Assembly: GCF_900168165.1 (NCBI RefSeq)
Contig: NZ_FUYV01000010.1
Span: forward strand, 90,328 to 154,327
Origin: Alkalitalea saponilacus
Lineage (GTDB): Bacteria > Bacteroidota > Bacteroidia > Bacteroidales > Marinilabiliaceae
Direction of reading: 5' to 3'
Length of the DNA: 64,000 nt
Numbering within the stretch: position 1 is the stretch's first letter; every line of letters starts with the position of its first letter. Below the pieces are notes generated by a model that saw only the letters and a program-made list of their open reading frames with translations, was not told where the DNA came from and did no database searches. Positions 9,246 through 18,265 of the stretch are shown here, one piece after another. A program made the position numbers and the translations under genes.

Positions 9246-11510
9246 ATGGCTTTTGACATTGATATGATTCGAGGGGTGTATGCCCGTTACGAAAAAAAAG
9301 TTGAGGAGACCAGAAAGCTCCTTAACAGACCGCTTACGTTAACTGAAAAGATTCTCTATACGCATCTTTCCGGCGAAATGCCTGAGAGTGCTTTCGAGCG
9401 AGGAAAGTCTTACGTGGACTTTGCTCCCGACCGTGTAGCTATGCAGGATGCAACAGCTCAAATGGCTTTGTTGCAATTTATGCAAGCAGGAAGAGATAAG
9501 GCGGCTGTCCCTTCTACTGTTCATTGCGACCACCTCATTTTGGCTAAAGATGGTGCTTTGGCGGACTTAAAAGGTGCGTTAAACATGAATAAGGAGGTGT
9601 TTGATTTCCTTTCGTCCGTATCCAATAAGTATGGCATTGGGTTCTGGAAGCCGGGTGCAGGAATCATACATCAGGTAGTTCTGGAGAATTATGCCTTCCC
9701 CGGTGGGATGATGATAGGAACCGATTCACATACTGTTAATGCTGGTGGATTGGGGATGGTTGCCATTGGAGTTGGTGGTGCCGATGCTGTTGATGTAATG
9801 GCCGGTATGCCCTGGGAACTAAAGTTCCCAAAATTGATTGGCGTTAAATTAACCGGAAAATTGAATGGGTGGACATCTGCTAAGGATGTTATTCTGAAAG
9901 TGGCTGGAATCTTAACTGTTAAAGGAGGTACAGGATGCATTCTTGAGTATTTTGGTGAAGGTGCTAAAAGCTTGTCTGCCACAGGAAAAGGAACCATTTG
10001 TAATATGGGCGCTGAAATTGGTGCAACCACATCCACTTTTGGTTACGATGAGAGCATGGCCGAATATCTAAGAGGAACCGAGCGTGCCGATGTTGCTGAA
10101 CTTGCCAACCAGGTGAAAGAACATCTTACCGGTGATGATGAGGTGTATGCCAATCCTGAGAAATATTTCGATCAGGTGATCGAAATCAATTTATCTGAAC
10201 TAGAGCCTCATATTAACGGCCCTTTTACCCCCGATAGAGCGACTCCTCTTTCTCAGTTTGCAGAAGAGGTTAAGAAGAATAACTGGCCAAAAGATTTAGA
10301 AGTTGGTTTGATTGGGTCATGTACCAACTCCTCCTATGAAGATATTTCGCGGGCTGCCTCTGTTGCACGTCAGGCTGTTGATAAAAAGCTTAAGACTAAA
10401 GCCGAATTTACCATCACTCCCGGTTCGGAAAAGGTCAGATATACAGTGGAAAGAGATGGGTTCTTAAACGACTTTGACAAAATTGGAGGTGTGGTGTTGG
10501 CGAATGCCTGTGGCCCTTGTATTGGCCAATGGGCTCGTCATACCAACGACCCCAACCGACCCAATTCAATTATTACTTCTTTTAACAGAAACTTTGCCAA
10601 GCGCAATGATGGTAATCCCAATACGCATGCATTTGTGGCATCTCCCGAAATTGTAACAGCCTTTGCCATTGCCGGTGATTTGACTTTTAATCCCATGACT
10701 GATGCGTTGGTTAACGAAAATGGAGAGCATGTTAAACTGGATGAACCAACAGGTATCCAAATGCCACCAAAGGGCTTTGATGTGAAGGATGCAGGTTACC
10801 AGGCTCCTGCCAAAGATGGCAGCAGCATTGAAGTGGTCGTAGATCCAAAATCAGAAAGATTGCAGCTTTTGAGTCCCTTCGAGCAATGGGATGGAAACAA
10901 TATAACAGGACTAAAGCTTCTTATTAAAGCCAAAGGAAAGTGTACCACCGATCATATATCAATGGCTGGTCCCTGGTTGCGCTTCCGGGGACACCTCGAT
11001 AATATTTCCAATAATATGCTGACGGGTGCCATCAACTTTTTTAATGATAAATCGGATAGTGTAAAAAATCAGCTAACCGGAGAGTATGGTGGAGTCCCTC
11101 AGGTGCAAAGAGATTATAAAGCCAATGGAATCGGAAGCATTGTAGTGGGCGACCATAACTATGGTGAAGGCTCATCACGCGAACATGCGGCCATGGAACC
11201 CCGTCATCTGGGAGTCCGCGTTGTTTTGGTGAAAAGCTTTGCCCGGATACACGAAACCAACCTGAAAAAACAGGGAATGTTGGCCTTGACATTCGAGAAT
11301 GAAGCAGACTACGATAAAATTCAGGAAGATGATACCATCAGCCTGATTGATCTGGAGTCTTTTGCTCCGGATAAGCCTGTGACCATAGAACTGCTTCATG
11401 CCGACGGTTCAAAGGATTTTATCAAGGCGGTTCATACATACAATCAGCAGCAGATTGAGTGGTTCAGAGCCGGTTCTGCTCTGAATTTGATAAAATTACA
11501 GAACGTCTAA
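9246..11510 (+). CDS. acnA: aconitate hydratase, mitochondrial type
   Basis: A 754-residue aconitase whose length and order match mitochondrial-type enzymes rather than the 890-residue AcnA/IRP form. The [4Fe-4S] ligands are C359 ([10 protein letters not shown]), C422 and C425 (ACGPCIGQW). Substrate motifs include [20 protein letters not shown] and, in the swivel domain, [14 protein letters not shown]. It interconverts citrate and isocitrate in the TCA cycle. A TATTTTTG element 40 bp upstream (9199-9206) is a plausible -7 box. It converges on the radical SAM gene with an elaborate inverted repeat between them. The symbol is by function; subtype naming varies. Confidence 0.96.
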   Translation: MAFDIDMIRGVYARYEKKVEETRKLLNRPLTLTEKILYTHLSGEMPESAFERGKSYVDFAPDRVAMQDATAQMALLQFMQAGRDKAAVPSTVHCDHLILAKDGALADLKGALNMNKEVFDFLSSVSNKYGIGFWKPGAGIIHQVVLENYAFPGGMMIGTDSHTVNAGGLGMVAIGVGGADAVDVMAGMPWELKFPKLIGVKLTGKLNGWTSAKDVILKVAGILTVKGGTGCILEYFGEGAKSLSATGKGTICNMGAEIGATTSTFGYDESMAEYLRGTERADVAELANQVKEHLTGDDEVYANPEKYFDQVIEINLSELEPHINGPFTPDRATPLSQFAEEVKKNNWPKDLEVGLIGSCTNSSYEDISRAASVARQAVDKKLKTKAEFTITPGSEKVRYTVERDGFLNDFDKIGGVVLANACGPCIGQWARHTNDPNRPNSIITSFNRNFAKRNDGNPNTHAFVASPEIVTAFAIAGDLTFNPMTDALVNENGEHVKLDEPTGIQMPPKGFDVKDAGYQAPAKDGSSIEVVVDPKSERLQLLSPFEQWDGNNITGLKLLIKAKGKCTTDHISMAGPWLRFRGHLDNISNNMLTGAINFFNDKSDSVKNQLTGEYGGVPQVQRDYKANGIGSIVVGDHNYGEGSSREHAAMEPRHLGVRVVLVKSFARIHETNLKKQGMLALTFENEADYDKIQEDDTISLIDLESFAPDKPVTIELLHADGSKDFIKAVHTYNQQQIEWFRAGSALNLIKLQNV

Positions 11511-11548
11511 GAGAGTTCTGTAATTATGTTTAATTAGACCCATTTTAT

Positions 11549-11633
11549 AACAAAGGTCGCTAAAGCTTATTAACTGGTTTGTAAAGACTTTAAGTCTTTG
11601 ATCCCATTCCACATATTCTTAGCGACCTTTGTT
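11549..11633. terminator. bidirectional inverted repeat with internal hairpin
   Basis: A perfect 15-bp inverted repeat (AACAAAGGTCGCTAA at 11549-11563, its complement at 11619-11633) encloses 55 nt. Inside that lies a second perfect stem, AAAGACTT/AAGTCTTT, at 11583-11599. It sits between convergent genes, so it can serve both strands. Confidence 0.65.
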
Positions 11634-11647
11634 GGTATAAATATAAC

Positions 11648-12712
11648 TCATCCTCCTTGCAAAACCACATTGGTTAAGCCTGCTTTTTGAGCTGCGGCAA
11701 TTGCCTCAGTGTACTCTTCTCTTGTTATTCTTCTGCTGATCTCTGGAAATTGATTGGCCTTGAAAACCGGGGTGTATTGTGACATCAGGTTGATGTATGT
11801 CTCTTTTGGAAGATTCTCTCCAATCCAATGCAAGACTTTATCGGTGCGTGCTGCATTATTAGGCATTACCAAATGCCGTACCATCAAACCTCTGTGCATA
11901 AGGCCTGTGGCTGGATCGGGTTTGGCGACTCCTGTTTGCCTTTGCATTTCCAAAAAGGCTTTTTGAGTTGTTTCCGGATAACACACTGCCCCGGGTGAGA
12001 ATCTGTCGGAGGCCTGAGAATCAAAATATTTAAAATCGGCCAGATAAATATCTACAATGCCGTCGAGAAGCCTCAGCACTTCAAGTTTTTCCCATCCGCA
12101 AGTGTTGTAAACAATTGGCAGACGCAAACCCTTACCTGCTGCTATATCAACCGCTTCAACTATATGTGGAACATAGTGTGACGGAGTAACAAGGTTTACA
12201 TTATGGCAGCCCATCTCTTGTAGTCGCAACATGGAATTTGCAAGAAAATCGACCGATTGCCGACGGCCGCGCCCTTTTTGACTGATATCGTAATTAATGC
12301 AAAAAACACATAACAAAGAGCAGTTGGTAAAGAAAATGGTGCCGGAGCCATTCTGACCCACCAGTTCCCTTTCTTCTCCAAAGTGAGGTGTTACTGAGGA
12401 TATCTCGAGATTCGAGTTGGCATTGCAGTCACCTCTTCTGCCTCTGAAACGTTCTGTTTCACACTCGCGCGGACAAAGGGTACAGCGACGCATCATTTGA
12501 TTAAGAATGGCCACACGCTTTCGCAATTCGCCTTTTCTATGCAAATCAATGTATGTGGGAGTAAAATTTATGGTGGCTCCACTCCTTGCATCGTTTCTTT
12601 TCATAGAACTAACTCCTCCATAAATGTCAGCCGGCATCAGCATCAGTGAACCCAACCCCATACCTGCAAGCCTGACAAAATTCCTCCTGTCTAAATTGCT
12701 TCTACATCTCAT
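11648..12712 (-). CDS. radical SAM protein (PflA-like, COG1313 type) with a Tat-like leader
   Basis: A 354-residue protein. The radical SAM cluster motif is C131-SLL-C135-VF-C138. A second Cys cluster precedes it (C77-x2-C80-x3-C84-x11-C96), as in the putative pyruvate-formate-lyase-activating-enzyme-like family. The C-terminal half continues as a TIM barrel (YNTCGWEKLEVL, then DIYLADFKYFD). The N-terminus is unusual: R9-R10-N-F-V-R followed by a hydrophobic stretch LAGMGLGSLMLMP, a good twin-arginine leader. That would place an oxygen-sensitive enzyme outside the cytoplasm after folding. Substrate is unknown. No partner glycyl-radical enzyme is adjacent. Confidence 0.85.
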   Translation of the reverse strand: MRCRSNLDRRNFVRLAGMGLGSLMLMPADIYGGVSSMKRNDARSGATINFTPTYIDLHRKGELRKRVAILNQMMRRCTLCPRECETERFRGRRGDCNANSNLEISSVTPHFGEERELVGQNGSGTIFFTNCSLLCVFCINYDISQKGRGRRQSVDFLANSMLRLQEMGCHNVNLVTPSHYVPHIVEAVDIAAGKGLRLPIVYNTCGWEKLEVLRLLDGIVDIYLADFKYFDSQASDRFSPGAVCYPETTQKAFLEMQRQTGVAKPDPATGLMHRGLMVRHLVMPNNAARTDKVLHWIGENLPKETYINLMSQYTPVFKANQFPEISRRITREEYTEAIAAAQKAGLTNVVLQGG

Positions 12713-13236
12713 CTTCTATCGTTTTATATGACCCATCCACTAATATAATGCAAAACAGAATGCCTGTCAATTCATTGACCCATTTTTGAAATGTGAAATC
12801 TAATCTTAAAAAGATTGTAGTTCTAAACTCCATATACTCAAATTACTTTTTGAAAAGCTTATGACTTATGAGACAAACCCTAAACAGGAAGTCCATATAA
12901 ATTTCTTAGTGCACTCTGTGTCTGCTTTGTTCTCTTTGTGGTTACAACCTTATGAGCCTTATGTGGTTTAAATTGCACACCTACGGCGTGCTTTTTTCTA
13001 TGAAACATTCTGATCTATCAATCTTTGCCACCTATGGCGGCATCTCATTTATTCCGTAGTACGGAATTCCATTCAATACATTCAGCATATTCCATTTCAC
13101 GGAACAAGGTTGCACTTCGCTTCCGGTTTCCGGTCTGCGATTTCCTGCCTCCTGTTCACCCTCCAACTATAAGCTCTCAGATCTTCCTTCCCCCGTTAAT
13201 TATAGTTAAACGGTATGGCATATAAATTAAGCTTAT
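12713..13236. other. intergenic region with dispersed palindromes
   Basis: About 520 bp with no convincing gene. It contains a phrase resembling 'GTGTCTGC..TTGTTCTCTTTGTGGTT' at about 12918-12945 that recurs in variant form near 30160-30195. It also holds the palindrome ATTCCGTAGTACGGAAT at about 13054-13070, and paired 'CCTACGGCGTGC' and 'CCTATGGCGGCAT' phrases at about 12980-13046. These look like dispersed intergenic repeat debris. The open frame at 13025-13225 is not supported. Confidence 0.5.
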
Positions 13237-13267
13237 TTGATAATCCCCTTCAAAAATTCTATATTTG
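13237..13267 (+). promoter_or_regulatory. Bacteroidota-type promoter of the Dps gene
   Basis: TTG at 13237-13239 and TATATTTG at 13260-13267 are separated by 20 bp. The predicted start is near 13274, about 100 nt before the Dps ATG at 13372. This argues against any start codon at 13237. Confidence 0.65.
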
Positions 13268-13371
13268 AGGTAGAGAATAACAAAAGAATTCCACAGACGT
13301 GCATGTACGTCAATTATAAAATCGACATTGGTTTTACATGCGAAACCGGTCAAACTAATTTTAATATCATC

Positions 13372-13848
13372 ATGAAAAAAATAAGTGAACTTTTAGGATT
13401 AAAAGCAAACGAAGCAGCTCAATTGGGTGAAAAACTAAATGAGCTATTGGCTAACTACCAGATGTTTTACCAAAACCTGAGAGGTTTTCACTGGAACATT
13501 AAAGGTGAAAAATTCTTTGAATTGCATGCCAAATTTGAAGAGTTGTACGACGATGCGGTAATGAAAGTTGATGAAATCGCTGAGCGCATCCTTACATTAG
13601 GTGTGACTCCCTATCATACTTTTACCGATTACTTGAAAGTTAGTTCAATTAAAGAGGCAAAGAACCTTTCTGATGGGGTGGCCACCACCGAGGCTACACT
13701 GGAAAATCTATCCACTCTTATCAAACTGGAAAGAGATATTCTACCTTTAGCCCAAGAGGCCGGTGATGAGGGAACACTTACCTTGTTAACCGACTACATT
13801 ACGCAACAGGAAAAAGTTGTTTGGATGTTGGCTTCTTCTTTAAAATAG
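13372..13848 (+). CDS. dps: Dps-family ferritin-like DNA-protection protein
   Basis: A 158-residue protein of normal Dps length. The start MKKISELLG at 13372 is chosen because the longer frame back to 13237 would begin inside the promoter and adds 45 residues without family character. The ferroxidase-site pattern is present: NLRGFHWNIKGEKFFELH, then FEELYDDAVMKVDEIAERI. The second half has the usual four-helix bundle spacing. The protein forms a dodecamer that oxidises and stores iron using H2O2 and can coat DNA. A strong terminator follows. Peroxide control is likely, but no operator is evident. Confidence 0.93.
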   Translation: MKKISELLGLKANEAAQLGEKLNELLANYQMFYQNLRGFHWNIKGEKFFELHAKFEELYDDAVMKVDEIAERILTLGVTPYHTFTDYLKVSSIKEAKNLSDGVATTEATLENLSTLIKLERDILPLAQEAGDEGTLTLLTDYITQQEKVVWMLASSLK

Positions 13849-13867
13849 AGCTATAACTGAATTCATG

Positions 13868-13903
13868 AAAAAGCGTGAAAGTTTTAACTTTCACGCTTTT
13901 TTT
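13868..13903 (+). terminator. rho-independent terminator of dps
   Basis: The perfect stem AAAAGCGTGAAAGT / ACTTTCACGCTTTT with loop TTTA is followed by a T-run. Confidence 0.9.
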
Positions 13904-14040
13904 ATACCGTGGCAGATATGAAATCTTTGTAACTGTTTGGCTTTAGTTTCTAAAATATAAAATAGATGCGTCAAAAGGGTTCAGGACTATGAGTTTTTTT
14001 AGCGTCTCTGCGTTTATCTGGTGGCAGAGCGTTGTCCAGG

Positions 14041-15201
14041 CTAAAAAGCTTCTCTCAACGAAATGTACATTCCATGATGTCCATCAGATGAGAATCCAAC
14101 ATCAAATCGAATGTTTAGTGGTTCATCCGGCAAAATTCTGAACCTTAAACCACCGCCGGCAGAGATTATACCATCTTCAAAATCCACCTTGAATGAATTC
14201 TCTACAACTCCTGCTTCTGCAAAAACAACAAAGCCAAATCGCCACCATAGTGGGTTTCGGAACTCCCCGCGAACAAGCTGAATGCTGTTGTCGATAATCC
14301 TGCGTGAGTGGCCGGTTCCCCGCAACCGGTCGGTGCCTCCAAGATTGGGAAGTGAAAAAAACGGGACATCTCCTGTAGCGTTTTCAGTGAAATATTGAAA
14401 TGCGAAGGTCGATTTACCTTTATTTGTGTAGTACCTCACATCTGTTAACCATTTATTGAAATCAAAATCGGAGCCTAACATCTGATGATGAAATATTCCT
14501 GATGTGGTTATGAGCCATCCTTGCCGGGGAAACAACACATGGTCGCGCGAATCAAAAAGAATTGACGGACCTGTACCTGCGATGAACCCTCCTTTCAGTC
14601 CGGTTACCTCCGGAAATTCTGTTTGCCAGTTGTTGTTCTGATTTAATATGGAAGTAATTATCCCGGTATGAAAATACCGGGTTAATTGTCTGTGAATTTG
14701 AGCTTCCCACGTTATCCGGCGCAATTTGAATTCAATGTTCTGGAATAAGGATTCTGTAGAATGTGCATCCCAATATCTGTCATATAGACTCAAATAGCTG
14801 AATTTTGAATGTATTTGCCAGTTTTCAGAAAAAAACCACTCCAAATCACTCTTAACTTCAAACATTTTTTTTGTGGATACCTGCAAGGATGCCGATAGTG
14901 TGTTTATTCTCGTTTGATTTTGATGGATGCTGAATTCATCCATCCAACTGAGGACCGGCATAATGCCTGCTTCAAGTCCTGTTCTTTGGGAATATCCGCC
15001 CGATGGATAAAAAACCAGTACATAATTCTCCTTCTCAAAGGTGAGATAATCCAAAAGTTTTTCACCAAATTGTATTAGGCTGTTTTGATGATAGATAGAG
15101 TCTTCCTGTGCCGTGTTAGGAGGTTGAGCATTGATGTTTGCTTTTAAAAAAAGCAAACAGATTGCTGACAGTAAGAGCAAATTAATCCGGCGAATGCTCA
15201 T
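14041..15201 (-). CDS. Omp85/BamA-type surface-antigen outer-membrane barrel
   Basis: A 386-residue protein when started at [18 protein letters not shown] (15201), which gives a normal signal peptide; an in-frame ATG at 15282 would put 27 unlikely residues before it. The body is a beta-barrel. The C-terminal third has features of the bacterial surface antigen (D15) domain: [39 protein letters not shown] and a final aromatic strand MYISLREAF. There are no POTRA domains, so it is a barrel-only Omp85 relative, of which Bacteroidota have several. Cargo is unknown. Confidence 0.8.
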
Positions 15202-15327
15202 TCTTTTAAAAATTTGAAACCATAATGTGTTTATTGCGTTATGCATTAATAAAAACGCAATAGAGCAACGATTTTTTCGCATATTTAATGCAATAATAGT
15301 AATTTTGATCTACTCAAAACTAACTTT

Positions 15328-15867
15328 ATGATCTATTTTTTCAGAGCCATAAGCAACGAATCTGATGATTTTATTTTAGATATAGCCATTGACAGTAAAT
15401 CATCCTTCTTAGATTTGCATCAGTTCATTCAGCAAAAGCTTAATTTTGATCCGGCCCAAATGACCTCCTTTTTTCTTACTGACGAGAATTGGAATAAGGA
15501 GCAGGAAATTACACTGATTGACATGATGGAGGAGGAGGGAACGATTCTGGTAATGGATAAGGTTCGACTTGAGGATCTGATTACCGATACAAAACAAAGA
15601 GTTTTATATGCCTTTGATTTGTTTGCCGAACGAGTATTGTTTATGGAGTTGACTAATATCGACGGTGGCAACCTTAAAGAACCTGTCTGCACTCGCATGG
15701 AAGGAACTCCTCCGCCACAGTTTTCCAAAGAAGGCTTTAATTTTGATGATGCTCTGGAAGCTGATGCCTTTTTGTCTGACGACGACATGGACGATATCAT
15801 CAGGGAGGGAGGAGATTTTCCAGAGGATTTATCGGACGAAGATTTCGATCCGGATGAATTTTACTAG
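15328..15867 (+). CDS. PRiA4-ORF3-like (IS1096 passenger TnpR-like) protein
   Basis: A 179-residue acidic protein. The first 120 residues match the plasmid pRiA4b ORF-3-like fold: MIYFFRAIS, DIAIDSKSSFLDLHQFIQQK, SFFLTDENWNKEQEITL, then YAFDLFAERVLFMEL. The family is named after an IS1096 passenger gene but has no shown transposition role here. The C-terminus (about 135-179) is a disordered Asp/Glu-rich tail. It lies about 220 bp upstream of miaA in the same direction; the family is commonly seen next to miaA in Bacteroidota (general knowledge). Function is unknown. Confidence 0.75.
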   Translation: MIYFFRAISNESDDFILDIAIDSKSSFLDLHQFIQQKLNFDPAQMTSFFLTDENWNKEQEITLIDMMEEEGTILVMDKVRLEDLITDTKQRVLYAFDLFAERVLFMELTNIDGGNLKEPVCTRMEGTPPPQFSKEGFNFDDALEADAFLSDDDMDDIIREGGDFPEDLSDEDFDPDEFY

Positions 15868-16084
15868 TGTAAAGTCAATCATAAATAATGGGTTAGAATA
15901 GTATGTTTAGCGGTTCCCCTTGGTGGTTAGGGGGGAGCGAGGGAGGTAATTCAGATTTGATTCGAAACTAGGACATAAATTGCATGTTTGCATTTCGTTT
16001 TACGAAAATTGTAAAGGCATTAAACTCAATAAATCTAAAACTCTGAATGTTTTATAATCTGTTTAAAATGAGTAAAGGGTAATT

Positions 16085-16990
16085 ATGTCAAAGTTGATGG
16101 TGGTTTTAACCGGTCCTACCGGAATTGGAAAAACCAAGGTTTGTATAGAGTTGGCAGAGCGATATAGAAGTGAAATCATTTCCGCAGACTCCCGTCAGAT
16201 TTTCAGAGAAATTCCAATAGGAACAGCTGCACCTGGGAAAGAGGAGCAGGCTCTTGTTCCGCATCACCTGATAGGATTTAAGTCGATATTTGATTATTAT
16301 AACGCTTTCGAATTTGAGCAGGATGCATTAAAAATTGTGATGGAGCTTTTTAAAAAGCACCACGTGCTTTTTATGGTGGGAGGCTCCATGATGTACATTG
16401 ATGCTTTTTGTAATGGTATTGATGAGTTGCCTACTGTTGATCCCGAATTACGACAGGAGTTGCAGGAAAAGCTCAATACCGAAGGCATTGAGTCTATCAG
16501 GCAGCAATTGAAAATTTTGGATCCTGATTTTTACCAACAGGTTGACCTTAAAAACCCCAAAAGGGTGGTTCATGCAGTTGAAATTTGCCTTATGACCGGT
16601 AAACCTTACTCTTCATTACGTACTGCTCCAAAAAAGAAGCGTCCGTTTTCAATTTTGAAAATTGGCTTAAATATGGAGCGAGCAGAGCTTTACAACCGCA
16701 TAAATTCACGTGTGTTGCAAATGGTAGATGAAGGTTTGCTTAAGGAGGTCGAAGCGTTGATTGAGCACCAGCATTTGAACGCTCTGAATACCGTAGGATA
16801 TAAAGAGCTTTTTGCTTCGTTTAACGGAGAGTACTCTACCGAAAAAGCCATAGAACTGATACAACGCAATTCGCGACACTACGCAAAGAAGCAACTCTCG
16901 TGGTTCCGGCGCGATGCAGAAATGCAATGGTTTCATCCGGGTGAAATCAATGAAATTGCCAGGTTGATTGATAAGAATCTCTCCCTTTGA
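16085..16990 (+). CDS. miaA: tRNA dimethylallyltransferase
   Basis: A 301-residue enzyme with the P-loop GPTGIGKT at 9-16, the tRNA-dependent motif ISADSRQIFREIPIGTAAP, and GGSMMYIDAFCNGI. The C-terminal motif NTVGYKELFASFNG, then RNSRHYAKKQLSWFRRD is the standard MiaA tail that contacts the tRNA anticodon stem. It adds a dimethylallyl group to A37 of tRNAs reading UNN codons. A candidate small RNA or terminator hairpin follows at 17034-17102. Confidence 0.95.
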   Translation: MSKLMVVLTGPTGIGKTKVCIELAERYRSEIISADSRQIFREIPIGTAAPGKEEQALVPHHLIGFKSIFDYYNAFEFEQDALKIVMELFKKHHVLFMVGGSMMYIDAFCNGIDELPTVDPELRQELQEKLNTEGIESIRQQLKILDPDFYQQVDLKNPKRVVHAVEICLMTGKPYSSLRTAPKKKRPFSILKIGLNMERAELYNRINSRVLQMVDEGLLKEVEALIEHQHLNALNTVGYKELFASFNGEYSTEKAIELIQRNSRHYAKKQLSWFRRDAEMQWFHPGEINEIARLIDKNLSL

Positions 16991-17033
16991 AAAAAATGTG
17001 TTTTGGTTCTTAAAAAGAATTATATTTGTATTG

Positions 17034-17102
17034 AAGCCGATGCCGGATAATTATTAATCTTTCTTACGGTTTACAAACAAAATCCCCGGCATCGGCTTTT
17101 TA
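17034..17102 (+). ncRNA. long-loop stem, terminator or candidate small RNA
   Basis: A perfect 13-bp inverted repeat (AAGCCGATGCCGG at 17034-17046, complement at 17086-17098) encloses a 39-nt AT-rich loop and ends in a T-run. A TATATTTG box at 17021-17028 would place a transcript start exactly at the foot of the stem. A -33 TTTG lies at 17002-17005 but the spacing (15 bp) is short. It may simply be the miaA terminator, or a roughly 70-nt independent RNA. Confidence 0.45.
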
Positions 17103-17113
17103 ACTCTGTTTTC

Positions 17114-17563
17114 GTGAAGCAGCAATTTACAATACGTGTTTATGGTATCTGCATTCGTAATGGGAATGTACTGTTGTCTGATGAGATTTTTAAAGACATC
17201 AGGATGACCAAGTTTCCGGGAGGTGGACTCAAATTTGGAGAGGGAACCAAAGCTTGTTTGCAGCGGGAAATCAATGAGGAATTCGGCCTTGAGGCCGAAA
17301 TTCTTGAACACTTTTATACAACAGATTATTTTCAACCGGCAAAATTTTTTGAAAACACCCAGCTTATCAGTATCTACTATAAAATGGAAATACCCGGATT
17401 GCCGAAATTGCCGATTTGCTCCGAGCCTTTTGTTGCTGACAATGAATTACCCCAAATATTGAGATGGATGCCTCTGAAAGATTTGGATAAAAACCACCTG
17501 ACCTTTGCCATTGACCAAAAGGTGGCCGGATATTTAACAGGTAACGTGAGCAACCAAATGTAA
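17114..17563 (+). CDS. Nudix hydrolase
   Basis: A 149-residue protein with a perfect Nudix box: GGLKFGEGTKACLQ then REINEEFGL, fitting Gx5Ex7REUxEExGU. The start is a GTG at 17114, directly after the 17034-17102 stem; no in-frame ATG comes earlier. Such enzymes cleave nucleoside diphosphates linked to another moiety; the substrate cannot be told. Its last 30 bp overlap the 3' end of the convergent methyltransferase gene. Confidence 0.85.
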   Translation: MKQQFTIRVYGICIRNGNVLLSDEIFKDIRMTKFPGGGLKFGEGTKACLQREINEEFGLEAEILEHFYTTDYFQPAKFFENTQLISIYYKMEIPGLPKLPICSEPFVADNELPQILRWMPLKDLDKNHLTFAIDQKVAGYLTGNVSNQM

Positions 17564-18262
17564 TGACTGCTGACGGAGTGGACTACCGTCGAAACCCCCA
17601 TAATACTTTGCTGTTAAAAAACCAGCTTCGTTAAGCAACTTGTTTAATAGTTCCTGGCGGAGTGGATATAGCGGAACACTATTAATGATGGTGCTTTTGG
17701 TCTCCTTTATTGTCAAAATGGTTTTGAAATTAATCAGTTCATCCTGTTCGCGGAGTTCGTATCTGCGGTCGAATTTAATATAATCGTTTTCAATTAACGG
17801 GAGGCTTTCAATGCCAAAATCAAGAATGTAGTCATAATTGATAATTTGAAGAATGAGATTCCCTCCCGGCTTCAAAACCTGAATACACTGATTGAAAAAG
17901 GAGAGCATGTCTTTGGGTTTCTGAAGATGCACAAGGGTGTTCCCAATGCAACTGATGGCGTCCAGTGAAAATGATTCTACAATTGAACCGGTTTTCAACA
18001 TGTCTCCCTGAATGTATTCAATATTGGAGCACGATGAGCTCTTTTTTCTGGCTACATTAAGCAATTCTTCGTCCAGATCAATTCCAGTGACCTTATTTGT
18101 ATTGGCAGCCATGCCAATGCAAAGATTGCCTGTTGCACATCCTATTTCAGCAATGTGTTTGCCTGCGAATCCATTTACGGCATTTTCAATAAACTTAACC
18201 TGTGCCGGCGAACCGGGGAAAATATGGTCGTACCACTTTGCTATACTTTGATAAAACTGCAT
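17534..18262 (-). CDS. class I SAM-dependent methyltransferase
   Basis: A 242-residue protein with motif I IAEIGCATGNLCIGMA at about 36-51, the acidic motif II residue in VTGIDLDEELL, and motif IV ISCIGNTLVHLQ. It follows the glycosyltransferase gene with a 3-bp gap, so it is the last gene of a DUF4199-GT2-methyltransferase operon. It could methylate a sugar, lipid or small molecule made by that operon. It overlaps the Nudix gene tail-to-tail by 30 bp. Confidence 0.82.
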   Translation of the reverse strand: MQFYQSIAKWYDHIFPGSPAQVKFIENAVNGFAGKHIAEIGCATGNLCIGMAANTNKVTGIDLDEELLNVARKKSSSCSNIEYIQGDMLKTGSIVESFSLDAISCIGNTLVHLQKPKDMLSFFNQCIQVLKPGGNLILQIINYDYILDFGIESLPLIENDYIKFDRRYELREQDELINFKTILTIKETKSTIINSVPLYPLRQELLNKLLNEAGFLTAKYYGGFDGSPLRQQSLHLVAHVTC

Positions 18263-18265
18263 CTT

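Noticed and set aside
13025..13225. 66-codon open frame in the intergenic region before dps
   Set aside because: No family, no ribosome-binding site, composed of palindromic intergenic repeat sequence.
13237..13371. N-terminal extension of Dps
   Set aside because: The first ATG would lie inside the promoter; Dps homologues start at the MKKISELLG position.
15328..15867. Insertion sequence IS1096 passenger gene
   Set aside because: The family name comes from IS1096 but there is no transposase or inverted repeat here; the gene sits in a normal miaA neighbourhood.
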